Origin: Streptomyces sp. NRRL S-350
GTDB lineage: Bacteria > Actinomycetota > Actinomycetes > Streptomycetales > Streptomycetaceae
Assembly: GCF_000719705.1 (NCBI RefSeq)
Contig: NZ_JOHO01000073.1
Coordinates: forward strand, 1-27,712
Direction: 5' to 3'
DNA: 27,712 nt
The position numbers and the translations under genes are program-made. The notes under the pieces are model-generated. The model was given only the letters and a program-made list of their open reading frames with translations, had not been told where the DNA came from and searched no databases. Below, piece by piece: positions 1-7,986 of the stretch (position 1 is the stretch's first letter; every line of letters starts with the position of its first letter).

Positions 1-788
1 GCCCGCCATGCCCGAGGATGCCGTCGGCCCGGCTGGTGATCGGCGCCGTACCGGTGCCGCATCTGACGGCTCGAAGATCATTTACGGGACAACCCTTAGC
101 ATTCCCGCACGGCGGCCCACCAGAGCACCACCGGGCCGCCGGCCGGCGCAGCCACGCCACCCCCACGGCGCGGCTGGCCTCCCACCGGCCGGGCCCCGCG
201 GACCCCCCTGCTTCCGCGGAGCCCGGCCGGGCCGCGCTTCCGCTCCGGGCCCGCATGCCAAGCGAACCGGGTGACAGACTCTCAGCCATGACTGATCACT
301 CCGGCCGTCCGGTGCGACGCCCACTGTCGCAGCCCTTCTCCCACCACGACGCAGCGGCCGACCAGCCGCTCGGCGAACGCCTGCTGCCGGTGGAACGCTC
401 CCCCTTCTCCGTTCCTGAAGACCACGCCCCTGCCGCCCCCGACCCGGTAGGCCAGGACCCGGCGGAGCACCCCGCGGGCCCAGGGCGCCGGCCATTGGGT
501 GACGGCGGGCTCGCCCACACCGGCGGCACCGCACCCCGGTGACCGCCACGCTGGCCTGGCGCTTGTCCGCTGAGCGATCCTTCGTCAGCCCGATCCCGTG
601 CCGTCTGGGCGCGCCGACCGCGACCGCGCTGCCCACAGCGGCAGGGCCGGGGGCTGGCTGAGGTTCATCCCTGGGGATCCGGATCGTAGTGGCCGGACGA
701 CCATGCTGTCCCCGACTCGGAGGATCGGAGGCGCCGGTTCGACTGGGGGCGCGAAAATCGAACCTCGCATTCGCAAGAGGAGGTTTTG
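1..788. other. Left-end stretch without a supported gene
   Basis: Several overlapping open frames exist on both strands here, but none has a convincing ribosome binding site or a recognisable product. The least implausible are a plus-strand frame from the ATG at 288 to 542 and a minus-strand frame at 518-282. Both are short, they overlap each other, and neither has a Shine-Dalgarno sequence. I saw no tRNA, terminator or clear repeat. The stretch ends with the ribosome binding site of the gene at 789. Confidence 0.4.
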
Positions 789-968
789 ATGACCAGCAGG
801 GCTGAGGGGATCAGGTCGGTGGTGGCCTACCTGTACGAGCTGGCGGAGAGCATCGAGGCGGGCGTGCGGATCGACACCGGACAGCTCCGGGCGGTGGCGG
901 GCACCCTGCGACTGAATGCCGACGCAGGCCTGTACGACGACCTCGATCGCCCGGAGGTCGAGGGATAG
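789..968 (+). CDS. Small hypothetical protein (59 aa)
   Basis: This is a short acidic protein of 59 residues that I do not recognise. The ATG at 789 is preceded by a perfect AGAGGAGG (776-783) with 5 nt spacing, which is the strongest translation signal in this part of the window and sets the start. A TTG directly before it is less likely. The sequence is amphipathic and probably helical, with the segment VVAYLYELAESIEAG near the start and a C-terminus rich in Asp and Glu. It has no membrane segment, Cys residues or signal peptide. It is monocistronic, with about 290 nt of empty sequence before the next (convergent) gene. Confidence 0.6.
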   Translation: MTSRAEGIRSVVAYLYELAESIEAGVRIDTGQLRAVAGTLRLNADAGLYDDLDRPEVEG

Positions 969-1258
969 AGCGCGAAGGACGGTCTCGGCCCCACGTCCAT
1001 TGCCCGTCAAGGGATGGGGCGGATCAGGCGTTGCCAGGGATGCCGGTGATGGCGGGCGGAGCGACGGACTCGCCGTTCAGGGCGGTCCCCGTGGCAGGAT
1101 CGTGCTTGCGACCCACGCTCAGCAGACCCTGAACGAGGTCAGCTCACGGCTGGTGTGCGGCGCTCGGCCTCCACCTTCTTCCCGGCGTCTGATGGGGTGC
1201 CGGCATCAGGAGCCGTTGGTGTTTCATCACAGGCCGCCGCGACTCCTAGGCTCCCCGT

Positions 1259-2488
1259 TCAGCTGGCGGCTGGCCCTCCCGCGCTCCCAGGGTGCTCTGG
1301 TAGTTGCAGCCCGGCGGGTGGATGCAGAAAGGCCTCATTGTCGAACACGGGCGGCACCGCCCACGACATCACGAGCCTCAGTTTCACTGTGCCGCCGGTG
1401 AACTCGGCACGGTGGAAGGTCACGAGGCTGCCGGCGAATTTGGCGCTCTTGAAGTCCACGAGGCCGCCCGCAAACTTGGCATCTCCGAAGGTCACCATGC
1501 CGCCGGTGAACTCGGTGCCGCGGAACTTCACGATGCCGCCGGTGAACTTGGTGCCGCCGAAGTTCACGATGCCGCCGGTGAACTTGGTGCCGCGGAAGCG
1601 CATCATGCCGCCCGCGAGCTCGGCGGAGTCGAAGAGCACCAGGCTGCCGGTGAACTTGGCGAAGTCGAAGAGCATCGTGCCATCGGCGAGCTTGCTACGG
1701 AAGAAGGTCACGGTGCCGCCAGTGAACTCGGCGCGGTGGAAGGTCACGGTGCCGCCGGTGAACTCGGCGTTGTCGAAGGTCACGGTGCCGCCGGTGAACT
1801 TGGCGTTGTCGAAGGTCACGGTGCCGCCGGTGAACTCGGCGTTGTCGAAGCTCACGGTGCCGCCTGCGAACTCGGCACCGTTGAAACTCACGTTGCCGGT
1901 GAATCGGGTTCGACTGAAGTCTCCGCCGTCGAAAACGGTGCCGGTGAAGTCGTAGTCGTGTCCGTCCCAGGATGTTGCGGACCGGGGTTGTTGGTGGTCT
2001 CGGATGACTCTGATGACTGTGTGGCGGATTTCGCGGTTGGCTTGCCAGTCCAGATGCTGTTCGGCTGGTGCGTCGTCTTCGGGTGGTGGCGAGTAGGGCA
2101 TGCGGAGGTAGGCGCAGAGGACGTCAAGGCAGGTTTGTCGGCGTTCGGCCCAGTCGTCGGCGAGTCCGGCCATGGCGTGGACGCCAGCGAGGCGGCAGGC
2201 TGCCTCTCGATGGCCGAGGAGTTCGGCTGCAGTGTTGAAGCGCTCGTTGAGTAGACGGGTTCGTTCGTGTTCCAGGGTGTTTTCGGTGTTCTGGCGGAGG
2301 GCTCGTGAGGAGCGCCAGGCGCCGGCGAATGCTCCGGCACCGCCGAACAAGGCACCACCGAGGCCCACGAGGAGTACAGCCCACAGCGGGCTGCCCGGGC
2401 TGGTGCTCTGACTTGGTGGTTGTGAGGGTGAGGCACTTGGGCTGGGGACGAGGCTGGCGTAGTCGAGGAGGCTGGCCAGTGTCGTCAT
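1259..2488 (-). CDS. Membrane-anchored pentapeptide-like repeat protein
   Basis: The protein has 409 residues. A Pro/Ser-rich N-terminus of about 35 residues leads into one Gly/Ala-rich transmembrane segment (about 36-57). A charged region follows (about 60-160, with RTRLLNERFNTAAELLGH), of the kind that precedes repeats in many Streptomyces pentapeptide-repeat proteins. From about residue 185 to 390 there are roughly 14 tandem repeats of the form F-T-G-G-T-V-T-F-D-N-A-E. The period is 12 residues (36 bp in DNA), not 5, although each unit contains the A-x-F/L-x-G core typical of pentapeptide proteins. A right-handed beta-solenoid on the membrane is likely (inference). The ATG at 2488 has only a weak ribosome binding site. 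No partner gene is adjacent. Family identity is good; function is unknown. Confidence 0.8.
   Translation of the reverse strand: MTTLASLLDYASLVPSPSASPSQPPSQSTSPGSPLWAVLLVGLGGALFGGAGAFAGAWRSSRALRQNTENTLEHERTRLLNERFNTAAELLGHREAACRLAGVHAMAGLADDWAERRQTCLDVLCAYLRMPYSPPPEDDAPAEQHLDWQANREIRHTVIRVIRDHQQPRSATSWDGHDYDFTGTVFDGGDFSRTRFTGNVSFNGAEFAGGTVSFDNAEFTGGTVTFDNAKFTGGTVTFDNAEFTGGTVTFHRAEFTGGTVTFFRSKLADGTMLFDFAKFTGSLVLFDSAELAGGMMRFRGTKFTGGIVNFGGTKFTGGIVKFRGTEFTGGMVTFGDAKFAGGLVDFKSAKFAGSLVTFHRAEFTGGTVKLRLVMSWAVPPVFDNEAFLHPPAGLQLPEHPGSAGGPAAS
1383..1915 (-). repeat. 36-bp tandem repeat array inside the solenoid gene
   Basis: About 14 imperfect copies of a 36-bp unit encode the 12-residue repeats. The best-conserved units (about 1733-1875) are nearly identical and share the plus-strand phrase gtgccgccggtgaactcggc. 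Units toward the 5' end on the plus strand (the C-terminus of the protein) are more diverged. The near-identical central block suggests recent unit duplication. Confidence 0.8.
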
Positions 2489-2905
2489 GGCGGCACGGTA
2501 GGTGGGCTGCCAGGCACAATCCGGGCGGCGTGCCGGGTTGAGTTTCCGCTGTCATTCAGATCGAGGAGTATCGCCAGCACATATGCCCGGCACACCGACC
2601 GGCGCCGGGACTTCCGCCTTGCGGTCTGGGTCTGGCAAAGGGCCCCCGGTCTTATCGCTCCCGGATCGCGGTGGACGCGTTTGCGGCGCGCGTCTGCCGG
2701 GAGACGACCTTGGCCATGGGGTGGTCGGTGAGTTCGCGGCGGTCGCGTTCGTACTCTCGCCAGTGGGGTCGGCGACCAGCGGCCGTGCCGGTCCGGCCGG
2801 CGGTGCGGTCGTGACGACCCTGGCGAGCGGACTCACCCACGCCCTGCTGCATCTGCTGCGCCTCGGCTGAACAAGGCCTGGAAGTCTCCGTGCCGAAGAA
2901 GCGGG
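2489..2905. other. 417-nt gap without a firm gene
   Basis: No gene here can be defended. A minus-strand frame at 2852-2652 (66 aa) reads fairly protein-like near its end, including LTDHPMAKVVSRQTRAANAS. It may be the remnant of a small gene, but it has no ribosome binding site and its N-terminal half looks random. The shared upstream region of the solenoid gene's minus-strand start also lies here. Confidence 0.3.
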
Positions 2906-3136
2906 TCAGGGCGCCGGCTGCTGGTCGGTGTCCGTCCGGGCGGCCCGCTTGAGCTTCATCTCCGCCTCGTGCCGGTTTCCCGCCGCGGCCCAGTACGGGT
3001 GGGCGTAGAGCTCGGCGCTGACCGTGGCGAACGCGGCCCGCTTCTCCTCGGTCGGGTCGGCGGCCCAGTCGGACTCGGCGGCGTACCAGCGGCGCTGGAG
3101 GTCGAGCAGGTCGGCGGGGAAATCGGTGTCGGACAC
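2906..3136 (-). CDS. Small hypothetical protein (76 aa)
   Basis: A 76-residue charged protein starts with GTG at 3136. The sequence looks like a real small helical protein: Trp and Tyr are frequent (LLDLQRRWYAAESDWAAD, then AHPYWAAAG), and a basic stretch follows (EAEMKLKRAART). It resembles a commonly annotated Streptomyces hypothetical protein of this size (recollection, not a search). There is no signal peptide or membrane segment. It lies downstream of, and on the same strand as, the gene at 3195-3527 with a 58-nt gap, so the two may be co-transcribed. The ribosome binding site (GATGGG) is weak. Confidence 0.6.
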   Translation of the reverse strand: MSDTDFPADLLDLQRRWYAAESDWAADPTEEKRAAFATVSAELYAHPYWAAAGNRHEAEMKLKRAARTDTDQQPAP

Positions 3137-3194
3137 CGGCCCATCGTAGAGCGCACGCCCGGGCGGCCGACGCCCCGGGACGGCGTCCGCGCTT

Positions 3195-3527
3195 CTATTC
3201 CTGCGGGCGCAGGCGGACGTAGCGGACGGTGCTGTGTCGGCCGCTGCCGACGGTGACCTCGACGAGCGGGGGTTCGCCGGTGACGGTCCACGTGGAGGCG
3301 GTGTCCGGCGGGCCCGGCTCCAGCCGTCCGGCGAGCACGTCGGCGATCGGCAGGGCCTGGACGGGGGTGAGGCGGGGTGTGGTGACGGCGGTGTTGCCGT
3401 CGGGCAGGCGCACCAGCAGGGCCTGGGGGCGCCGGGGGGTTCCGGTGACGGCGAGCAGCTGGGCGTTGGTGGTCTCGCTGTGGCGGATCTTCTGCCTTAA
3501 CTGCACCAACGCGCTGAGATCAAGCAC
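3195..3527 (-). CDS. Hypothetical protein (110 aa)
   Basis: This 110-residue protein is not recognised. The C-terminal half alternates polar and hydrophobic residues (STWTVTGEPPLVEVTVGSG, then TVRYVRLRP) and is probably beta-rich. The N-terminal 25 residues look helical. GTG at 3527 is the first start in the frame but has no clear ribosome binding site. The gene precedes the small gene at 2906-3136 on the same strand, and its start is divergent from the DUF4240 gene on the plus strand, only about 46 nt away. Confidence 0.5.
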   Translation of the reverse strand: MLDLSALVQLRQKIRHSETTNAQLLAVTGTPRRPQALLVRLPDGNTAVTTPRLTPVQALPIADVLAGRLEPGPPDTASTWTVTGEPPLVEVTVGSGRHSTVRYVRLRPQE

Positions 3528-3573
3528 CGGCGCTGGCGCAGGTCTGTCAGATCCCTACGTCATGCTCGGCAGC

Positions 3574-4002
3574 ATGAACGAAGACGCCTTCTGGCAGCTC
3601 ATCGAGGACTGCAGGCCCACGGAGGACAACCCTGATGCCGTGCTCCTTGCAGCTGCGCTGACCGAGCGGCTTGCCCAGTCCTCGGTGTCTCTGGTGATCG
3701 GCTTTGCCGAACAGCTGTCCTGGGCGCTCTACCGGCTGGACCGCAAGGAGTACGGACACGACCTGTCCGATGACGCCTTCCTCTACACCCGTGCCGCAGT
3801 TGTCGCTGCAGGCCGCACCGTATTCGACAGCGTCCTCCAGGACCCTGCGGTCTTCACTCCTTACGCTACGGACCTCGTCTGGGCCGAACCGATCCTCTAC
3901 GCACCAGACCAGGCATACAGACGCATCACTGGTGAGGAGTGGGACCGCGATACCCGCTACTCCTACGAGTCCTGCTCGAACACAGAAGGCTGGGCTGATT
4001 GA
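3574..4002 (+). CDS. DUF4240 domain protein
   Basis: The 142-residue protein begins MNEDAFWQLIEDC, the hallmark opening of DUF4240 proteins (M-x-E-x-x-F-W-x-L-I). It continues with the family's conserved middle (SLVIGFAEQLSWALYRLD) and the ITGEEW...SYESCSNTEGW ending, so it appears full length. The frame is open upstream to about 3229, but homology begins only at this methionine. An ATG at 3562 would add four residues. The domain's function is not known; it is often found alone in actinobacteria. No operon partner is evident. Confidence 0.8.
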   Translation: MNEDAFWQLIEDCRPTEDNPDAVLLAAALTERLAQSSVSLVIGFAEQLSWALYRLDRKEYGHDLSDDAFLYTRAAVVAAGRTVFDSVLQDPAVFTPYATDLVWAEPILYAPDQAYRRITGEEWDRDTRYSYESCSNTEGWAD

Positions 4003-4152
4003 GGCTTGCACCGGAGTCGGTGTCGGCACCAGCATCGGTGTCGGCGTACGAGCGAACGTGCAGAGCTGCTTGCGAAGGATATCGCCGAGAGCCGGAAGCA
4101 GAGCACCGTGTGGGTCGGGGAACACGTTTCCCGTGGCACCCGATCGTGAGGG
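4003..4152. repeat. Short imperfect repeats after the DUF4240 gene
   Basis: Just downstream of the DUF4240 stop, a phrase close to tcggtgtcggc occurs twice within about 35 nt (about 4016-4050), each followed by an accagca- or gtacga-like segment. No gene is supported in this 150-nt stretch, and I see no terminator hairpin of convincing strength. Confidence 0.3.
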
Positions 4153-4482
4153 ATGATCGCGGGCATGGCAGAAGCGAAGCTAGATCAGCTGACCCGGCTG
4201 TGGGACGAGTTCAGGGCCATGCGCTTTCCTCCGGGCTTCTACCAGCGAGAGCCCGAGGGTGAGTGCATGGTGATGATGGACTCGACGCTCGCCGGCTGTA
4301 TCGCGTCGGCCTTGGACGGTCCCCTGGATGACCGGCGCCGCGACATCCTGCGGGCACGCACTGGGGTTCTTGGAAAGATCCTTCCGTCCATTGCTGATGA
4401 CGAGTACGCAGCCAAGTACTTCGCTCACTTGCACGGGACAGCCGTGCGGGCGGCCGAGCTCGACAGGGCTCGAAGCGAGTAG
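4153..4482 (+). CDS. Hypothetical protein (105-109 aa)
   Basis: A small, mostly helical protein of unknown function. Two starts are possible: ATG at 4153, or ATG at 4165 (MAEAKLDQLTRLWDEF). The second gives a better spacing to the GAGGG at 4148-4152 and a more natural N-terminus. The C-terminal part (YFAHLHGTAVRAAELDRA) is amphipathic. There are no Cys clusters or membrane segments. It ends 14 nt from the convergent gene at 4497, with a palindrome between them. Confidence 0.6.
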   Translation: MIAGMAEAKLDQLTRLWDEFRAMRFPPGFYQREPEGECMVMMDSTLAGCIASALDGPLDDRRRDILRARTGVLGKILPSIADDEYAAKYFAHLHGTAVRAAELDRARSE

Positions 4483-4496
4483 TGCCTATCAGGCCG

Positions 4497-4514
4497 TCAG
4501 GCGGCGCCGCCTGA
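4497..4514. terminator. 18-nt perfect palindrome at a convergent junction
   Basis: TCAGGCGGCGCCGCCTGA is perfectly self-complementary and includes the stop codon of the minus-strand gene. It lies between two convergent genes and could act as a weak bidirectional terminator, although there are no loop bases and no U-tract. Confidence 0.35.
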
Positions 4515-4931
4515 TCGGTCCTCCACAGATAGCTCTAGCTCCTCGCCCGGCGGGATGAATGTGTCGGCGCTGTCGGCATCCTCGACATGCCCGAACCCAT
4601 CGACCGTGATGGCTGTCGCCCGCCCGTTTGATGTGATCAGCCACGCGAGGACCTGCTCGGTCAGCGGCGTCCCGCCAGGGCCTTGGTCCGTCCAGTGAGC
4701 CCGCCATCCTCCGCCGGGCACTGCGGCGACGACCTGGTCCGCCGGCTCCAGATGGGAGAAGTCCTCGTAGTCGGTGACCAGGCGCAGGGCACCTCGCTTC
4801 CGGTCGACCACCAAAGCTGTTCCGGTAGTCGGGTCCCAGCCCTCCACACGCACCATGCGGCCGATCTCGGTCTCGGTGCCGTTGAAGATGGCCGTCCAAC
4901 CGGTCTGATTGAAATAGCGAAGATCCACCAC
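4497..4931 (-). CDS. Hypothetical protein (144 aa)
   Basis: A 144-residue acidic protein, probably beta-rich in its first half (GWTAIFNGTETEIGRMVRVE, then TALVVDRKRGALRLV). Its composition and codon use are those of a real Streptomyces gene, but I do not recognise a family. Two consecutive GTG codons (4931 and 4928) are the likely starts, with a purine-rich GATGATGGG just upstream. It is convergent with the gene ending at 4482. No membrane segments or catalytic motifs were seen. Confidence 0.6.
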   Translation of the reverse strand: MVDLRYFNQTGWTAIFNGTETEIGRMVRVEGWDPTTGTALVVDRKRGALRLVTDYEDFSHLEPADQVVAAVPGGGWRAHWTDQGPGGTPLTEQVLAWLITSNGRATAITVDGFGHVEDADSADTFIPPGEELELSVEDRSGGAA

Positions 4932-5005
4932 CCCATCATCTCGAAAGGCGAGCCGCAGCCATCAGGGCCCCGCGATGCTCTGCACGCGAGTACGCCGACA
5001 TCGGT

Positions 5006-5563
5006 TCAGTCGACGGCCTGATCGCCTCTCCCGAGGCCCGCGGGCCTCGGGGTTGGGATGCCCAGGTCAACCGGTCGGGGTACCTCGGCCAAGCGCACTG
5101 CTTCTGCGTGCTTCTGCCGTAGCAGTGTGAGCGTCAGCTCGATGCCTTCGATCTCGCCGAGCCAGCCTTCGGCCTTGGCGCGGGCACGGCGGGCGAGGAG
5201 GTCGGTCTCGATCTCTTCCAGGCGCGTGATCATCTGCGGGTTCACACGCAGGACGGGACAGCGGATGCACGCGTGTTCATGGCGGCAGCTGCTCGCGTAT
5301 GGGCGGCCGCAGGTGCCGAGCTCGACCTTGCGAGTGTCGAAGTGTTCCTCGAACTCGCTCCACTCGGTGCTGGTGGGCGACCGGTATTCGCCCTCGGGAC
5401 GCAGTCTGCGGCGGTTGTCGAGGAAGTGCTGGTAGTGCCGTACGACGTCGTCGTTGAACACCGCGACGTAGCCAGCGGTGGTCTGGAGGCTGAGGTGCCC
5501 GAGCAGTGCCGCCCCGATGTGGATGGGCACGCCGTTGTTGACCAGGTCGGTGGCGAACAAATG
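5006..5563 (-). pseudogene. C-terminal remnant of a tyrosine recombinase
   Basis: Recognisable integrase sequence begins abruptly at LFATDLVNNG (about 5560). It continues through the IGAALLGHLSLQTTAGYVAVF box, which holds the catalytic-type GH and Tyr, and a long helical tail with a Cys cluster (GTCGRPYASSCRHEHACIRC). This tail is typical of large actinobacterial integrases. The N-terminal domain, the first catalytic Arg and the His-x-x-Arg box are missing: the expected PHDFRR before LFATD is replaced by unrelated residues. The gene is therefore a 3' remnant of roughly 185 codons, not a functional recombinase. It is unrelated in position to the three-recombinase element at 9-18 kb but belongs to the same broad class. 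Confidence 0.8.
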
Positions 5564-5725
5564 GCTTGTGTCCGCAGAGGCCGTGTGCGGATCAGCCCGT
5601 GTTGCTTTTGGGCTGGCGGGACTCGGAGGGGGCATTCGCCACGCTTCTTCCGGGCCGTGTTGCATTGCGGCCACCCAGATGTGAGGCAGGCCACACTTCT
5701 GGGTGACGCCCCTGAACCGTGCTGA

Positions 5726-6013
5726 TCACGCTTCCTCGACGCCCTCGACGAGCCGCTGATGTTCCCTCAGCTCGGTGGTCCGGGCTGCACTCGTGAGTAC
5801 GATCTCCTTCGCCATCCCGAGGGATCCTTGGCCTGCGCCGAGCAGTTCGCGGGTGATGACGATGGAGTCGATGACGCTGGCCTCCTGACTGTGCAGAAAG
5901 CGTTGGACGGCCTCCATTCCGTGCTCCTGGTCGAGCAGTGGAAGGCTCTGCTCGACCAGAGAGGTGAGGAGGGCGGCTCGGTCAGGGGTGAGGCCGTGAA
6001 CGTCGTCGAACAT
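5726..6013 (-). CDS. Hypothetical protein (95 aa)
   Basis: A 95-residue, all-helical-looking protein starting at ATG 6013 behind a very good ribosome binding site (TCCAGGAGGGATCCC). It contains heptad-like hydrophobic spacing (LLTSLVEQSLPLLDQEHGME, and later IDSIVITRELLGAG). It is the last gene of a minus-strand operon after 6474-6926 and 6046-6411, with a gap of 32 nt to its upstream neighbour. I do not recognise the family. Its stop lies upstream of the recombinase remnant. Confidence 0.65.
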   Translation of the reverse strand: MFDDVHGLTPDRAALLTSLVEQSLPLLDQEHGMEAVQRFLHSQEASVIDSIVITRELLGAGQGSLGMAKEIVLTSAARTTELREHQRLVEGVEEA

Positions 6014-6045
6014 GGGATCCCTCCTGGATACTGGTGCTTTGATGC

Positions 6046-6411
6046 TCAGGTGACCTGGGTTTCTTCGTTGTTCTCGCGGTCCGCAAGGAACTCGTCGAGC
6101 AGTTGGAAGAGAACCTCGATCGCGCGGGCTTCGTCCTCGGGCGGAAGGTCCCAGGGATTGTCCCAGCCATGGGGAAGGGCGATGTGCAGGACCTGACCGG
6201 GCCATGCGTGGTTGCAGTCCTGTCCTCGCCGGGCGACAAGCCACTCGCGCCATCCCGCCAGTCCTGGAGACCGGTGCCGTGCCGCGTTCTGGTCGTATCC
6301 GGTGAGGAACGCGGTCAGCGCGTGGAAGGAAGGGCGGCCGACGAACATCCCGGGCCGCTTGCCGACGTTGGAGAAGTACTCGCGTTCGCTCATTTCGATG
6401 AGACTGGTCAT
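6046..6411 (-). CDS. Hypothetical protein with an RPGMFVG motif
   Basis: This 121-residue protein contains the phrase YFSNVGKRPGMFVGRPSF at about residues 12-29, then FLTGYDQNAA and WREWLVARRG. The R-P-G-M-[YF]-x-G motif followed by a GYD segment and a W-L-V segment marks a widespread bacterial hypothetical family with no assigned role. It is often seen near SMI1/KNR4-like or immunity-type genes (general recollection). ATG at 6411 is the first start; the internal MSEREYF methionine is an alternative. It is the middle gene of a three-gene minus-strand operon. There is no signal peptide. Confidence 0.7.
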   Translation of the reverse strand: MTSLIEMSEREYFSNVGKRPGMFVGRPSFHALTAFLTGYDQNAARHRSPGLAGWREWLVARRGQDCNHAWPGQVLHIALPHGWDNPWDLPPEDEARAIEVLFQLLDEFLADRENNEETQVT

Positions 6412-6473
6412 GAGTCCGTTCTCTCTCGTGATCGGGGTCGCGGTCTCGCGGGCCTGTCCGGGCGGCGACGGGG

Positions 6474-6926
6474 TCAGGGGCAGATCCAGCAGTAGAGGTG
6501 GGCATTTCGGGCGACCGCTCGGCCGGCAAGTTCGGACAGCTGTTCCAGGAAGCTGGCGAGATTCTCGGGATCAGCCGGGTAGGAGAAGACGCCCTCGGTG
6601 CTCGACCAGCTGGAGGCGATGTCGCGCAAAGACGTGGCTTCGCAGGTCGCGAGCGCGTCCCGGAAGGCATCCGTCAGCGACACCGCCACCAGTTCGCCGT
6701 CCCCCAGCATCCCGATGAGGCTGCCGTGTCGGGGGTCGGACTGGACATCGGCGGCGGACCGTCCTGTCATGAGTGCCTCGGCGGGCGTCAGCTCCACCAC
6801 TGGATCGATGCCCTTGATCACCAGTTGGTCATAGCCGGTCCCGCTGGGCTCACCGTCGTCTCGGACGACGGCTCGAACAGCGTCGTCGTCATCAGCGGCG
6901 GCGAAGTAGCCATAGAGAACACCCAT
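6474..6926 (-). CDS. Hypothetical protein (150 aa), operon head
   Basis: A 150-residue acidic protein beginning MGVLYGYFAAADDDDAV. This opening (MGVL-x-x-YF-x-A) is recurrent among Streptomyces hypothetical proteins of similar length (recollection). The middle holds PVVELTPAEALMTGR and the end holds LEQLSELAGRAV. It heads a minus-strand operon with two further small genes, the next being 62 nt downstream. The start at ATG 6926 lacks a strong ribosome binding site. Function is unknown. The small acidic proteins in tandem recall immunity-gene clusters, but no toxin gene is visible, so this is only a possibility. Confidence 0.65.
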   Translation of the reverse strand: MGVLYGYFAAADDDDAVRAVVRDDGEPSGTGYDQLVIKGIDPVVELTPAEALMTGRSAADVQSDPRHGSLIGMLGDGELVAVSLTDAFRDALATCEATSLRDIASSWSSTEGVFSYPADPENLASFLEQLSELAGRAVARNAHLYCWICP

Positions 6927-7157
6927 GGGCAGATCATCGCATCCGCTGCTGACGGCGCCGCAGGTCGGGACGATTGCCTAACTGCAGGATCCGATCGTCG
7001 TGGTTCGGGCTGTTGGGAGGCGTGTCACGCCGCTGACCGTCGCCGCCGACCTGCGGAGGTGGAGGATCTCCTCGTGCTGGGCGGCGAGCCGGGCCAAGGC
7101 CTGCCTTCCTCACTGAAGACCACACCATGGGCAACGAGTTAGTGCAGTCAACTAACC
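6927..7157 (-). other. Unrelated sequence beyond the ligase break
   Basis: This stretch separates the hypothetical operon from the broken ligase. The ligase frame stays open to 6934 but is not ligase-like here. In another minus frame, about 7095-6975 reads ARLAAQHEEILHLRRSA, which looks coding and has a stop just before it. It may be the remnant of a small regulator whose promoter carried the operator-like palindrome (inference). Confidence 0.35.
7138..7156. promoter_or_regulatory. Operator-like inverted repeat at the ligase break
   Basis: GTTAGT (7138-7143) and ACTAAC (7151-7156) are perfect 6-bp arms around a 7-nt centre. The ligase homology is lost at exactly this point. The palindrome looks like a MarR- or TetR-type operator (inference). 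It may have been brought in with whatever sequence truncated the ligase gene. Confidence 0.4.
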
Positions 7158-7770
7158 AGGCGCTGGCGCCGTGGGTGGGGCGGTAGGGGGTGTCCAGTCC
7201 CTTGGCGACGATCCCCTCGATCCCGAGGGGCTGGAGGCCGCGGTACCAGTCGGCGGCCTCGGTGCGGCTGGTGGTCGCCATGCAGAGCTGCAGGGGCGGC
7301 CGGGCTCCGGTGAGTGCCATCTCCAGCGCTTGCCACCTCTCTCGCAGGGGCCGGTCCCGGATGTCGCGTCCCGGCAGCGCCAGGGCGTCCCAGGCGACGT
7401 ACAGCACCTGCGTGCCGGCGGCGGCCCGCCCCCTGGGGGAGCGCAGCAGCGCGGTGAAGTCGAGCCTGCCCGGGCCGGCGCCCGTGCGCTCGTACGCGAC
7501 GATCTCCCCATCGAGGACCAGGCCGACGGGGAGCACGGCCAGCGCCGGCGGCAGCTGGGGGAACCGGTCGCCGAGCTCGTTGCCGCGCCGTGACACCAGC
7601 CGGACCTCATGGCCCTCCAGTATGTGAGCGGTCGCCCGGATGCCGTCCAGTTTGATCGTGTACTGGGTGCCGCCCGGCAGCGCGTCCTCCGCCGGCAGCA
7701 CCGGGACCGGCACGGGCTGCATCACCTCCACCGGCGGGCGCAGCAGCACGGGGCTCCTGGTGTGCGGCAT
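7158..7770 (-). pseudogene. Truncated ATP-dependent DNA ligase
   Basis: The frame opens at ATG 7770 and encodes the adenylation domain of an ATP-dependent DNA ligase of the LigC/LigD-ligase type. The nucleotidyl-acceptor motif I is IKLDGIRA (Lys40), motif III-like is VLDGEIVAY, and motif IV is EGIVAKGLDTPY. Homology stops after GASAWL (about 7158), where K-Y-R and the whole OB-fold domain should follow. The frame then runs on through unrelated residues to a stop at 6934. Without the OB domain and motif V/VI the protein should not seal nicks. It follows a small Cys protein by 12 nt in the same operon and sits divergent to the imuA'-like locus, suggesting a former DNA-repair island. Confidence 0.8.
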
Positions 7771-7782
7771 GCATCCACCGCC

Positions 7783-7986
7783 CTACTGCCCGCCGTCGTC
7801 CACGAGTCGGCCCGGACCGAGGCCGAGGAAGTACGCGAGCGCCTCGGGAGCGCTGGCGACCATGGCCTGCTGCTCCTCCTTCGTGGGGCGTTCCCGGTCG
7901 AAGCATTCGAACGAGCACGCGCCCCAGGGGTTCCAGGCCGTGGTGCGGCCACAGGCCTCGCAGGCCATCGTCACGGTCTCGGCCAT
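7783..7986 (-). CDS. Small Cys-rich (zinc-ribbon-like) protein
   Basis: A 67-residue protein starts at ATG 7986, directly behind GGAGGT. Four Cys form two pairs, CEAC and CSFEC (CEACGRTTAWNPWGACSFEC), which is suited to one structural zinc site. The rest is a short helical tail ending LGPGRLVDDGG. It is the first gene of a minus-strand operon with the DNA ligase, 12 nt apart. The upstream side faces the divergent plus-strand genes of the imuA'-like locus. The product is not a known enzyme; a nucleic-acid or partner-binding role is plausible but unproven. Confidence 0.7.
   Translation of the reverse strand: MAETVTMACEACGRTTAWNPWGACSFECFDRERPTKEEQQAMVASAPEALAYFLGLGPGRLVDDGGQ

Noticed and set aside
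720..780. tRNA-like ggttcgactgg phrase
   Set aside because: There is no acceptor stem, anticodon arm or D arm around it.
5726..6926. Three-gene minus operon as a toxin-immunity or defence module
   Set aside because: The small acidic proteins fit the idea, but no toxin, nuclease or defence domain was seen, so it is listed only as hypothetical genes.
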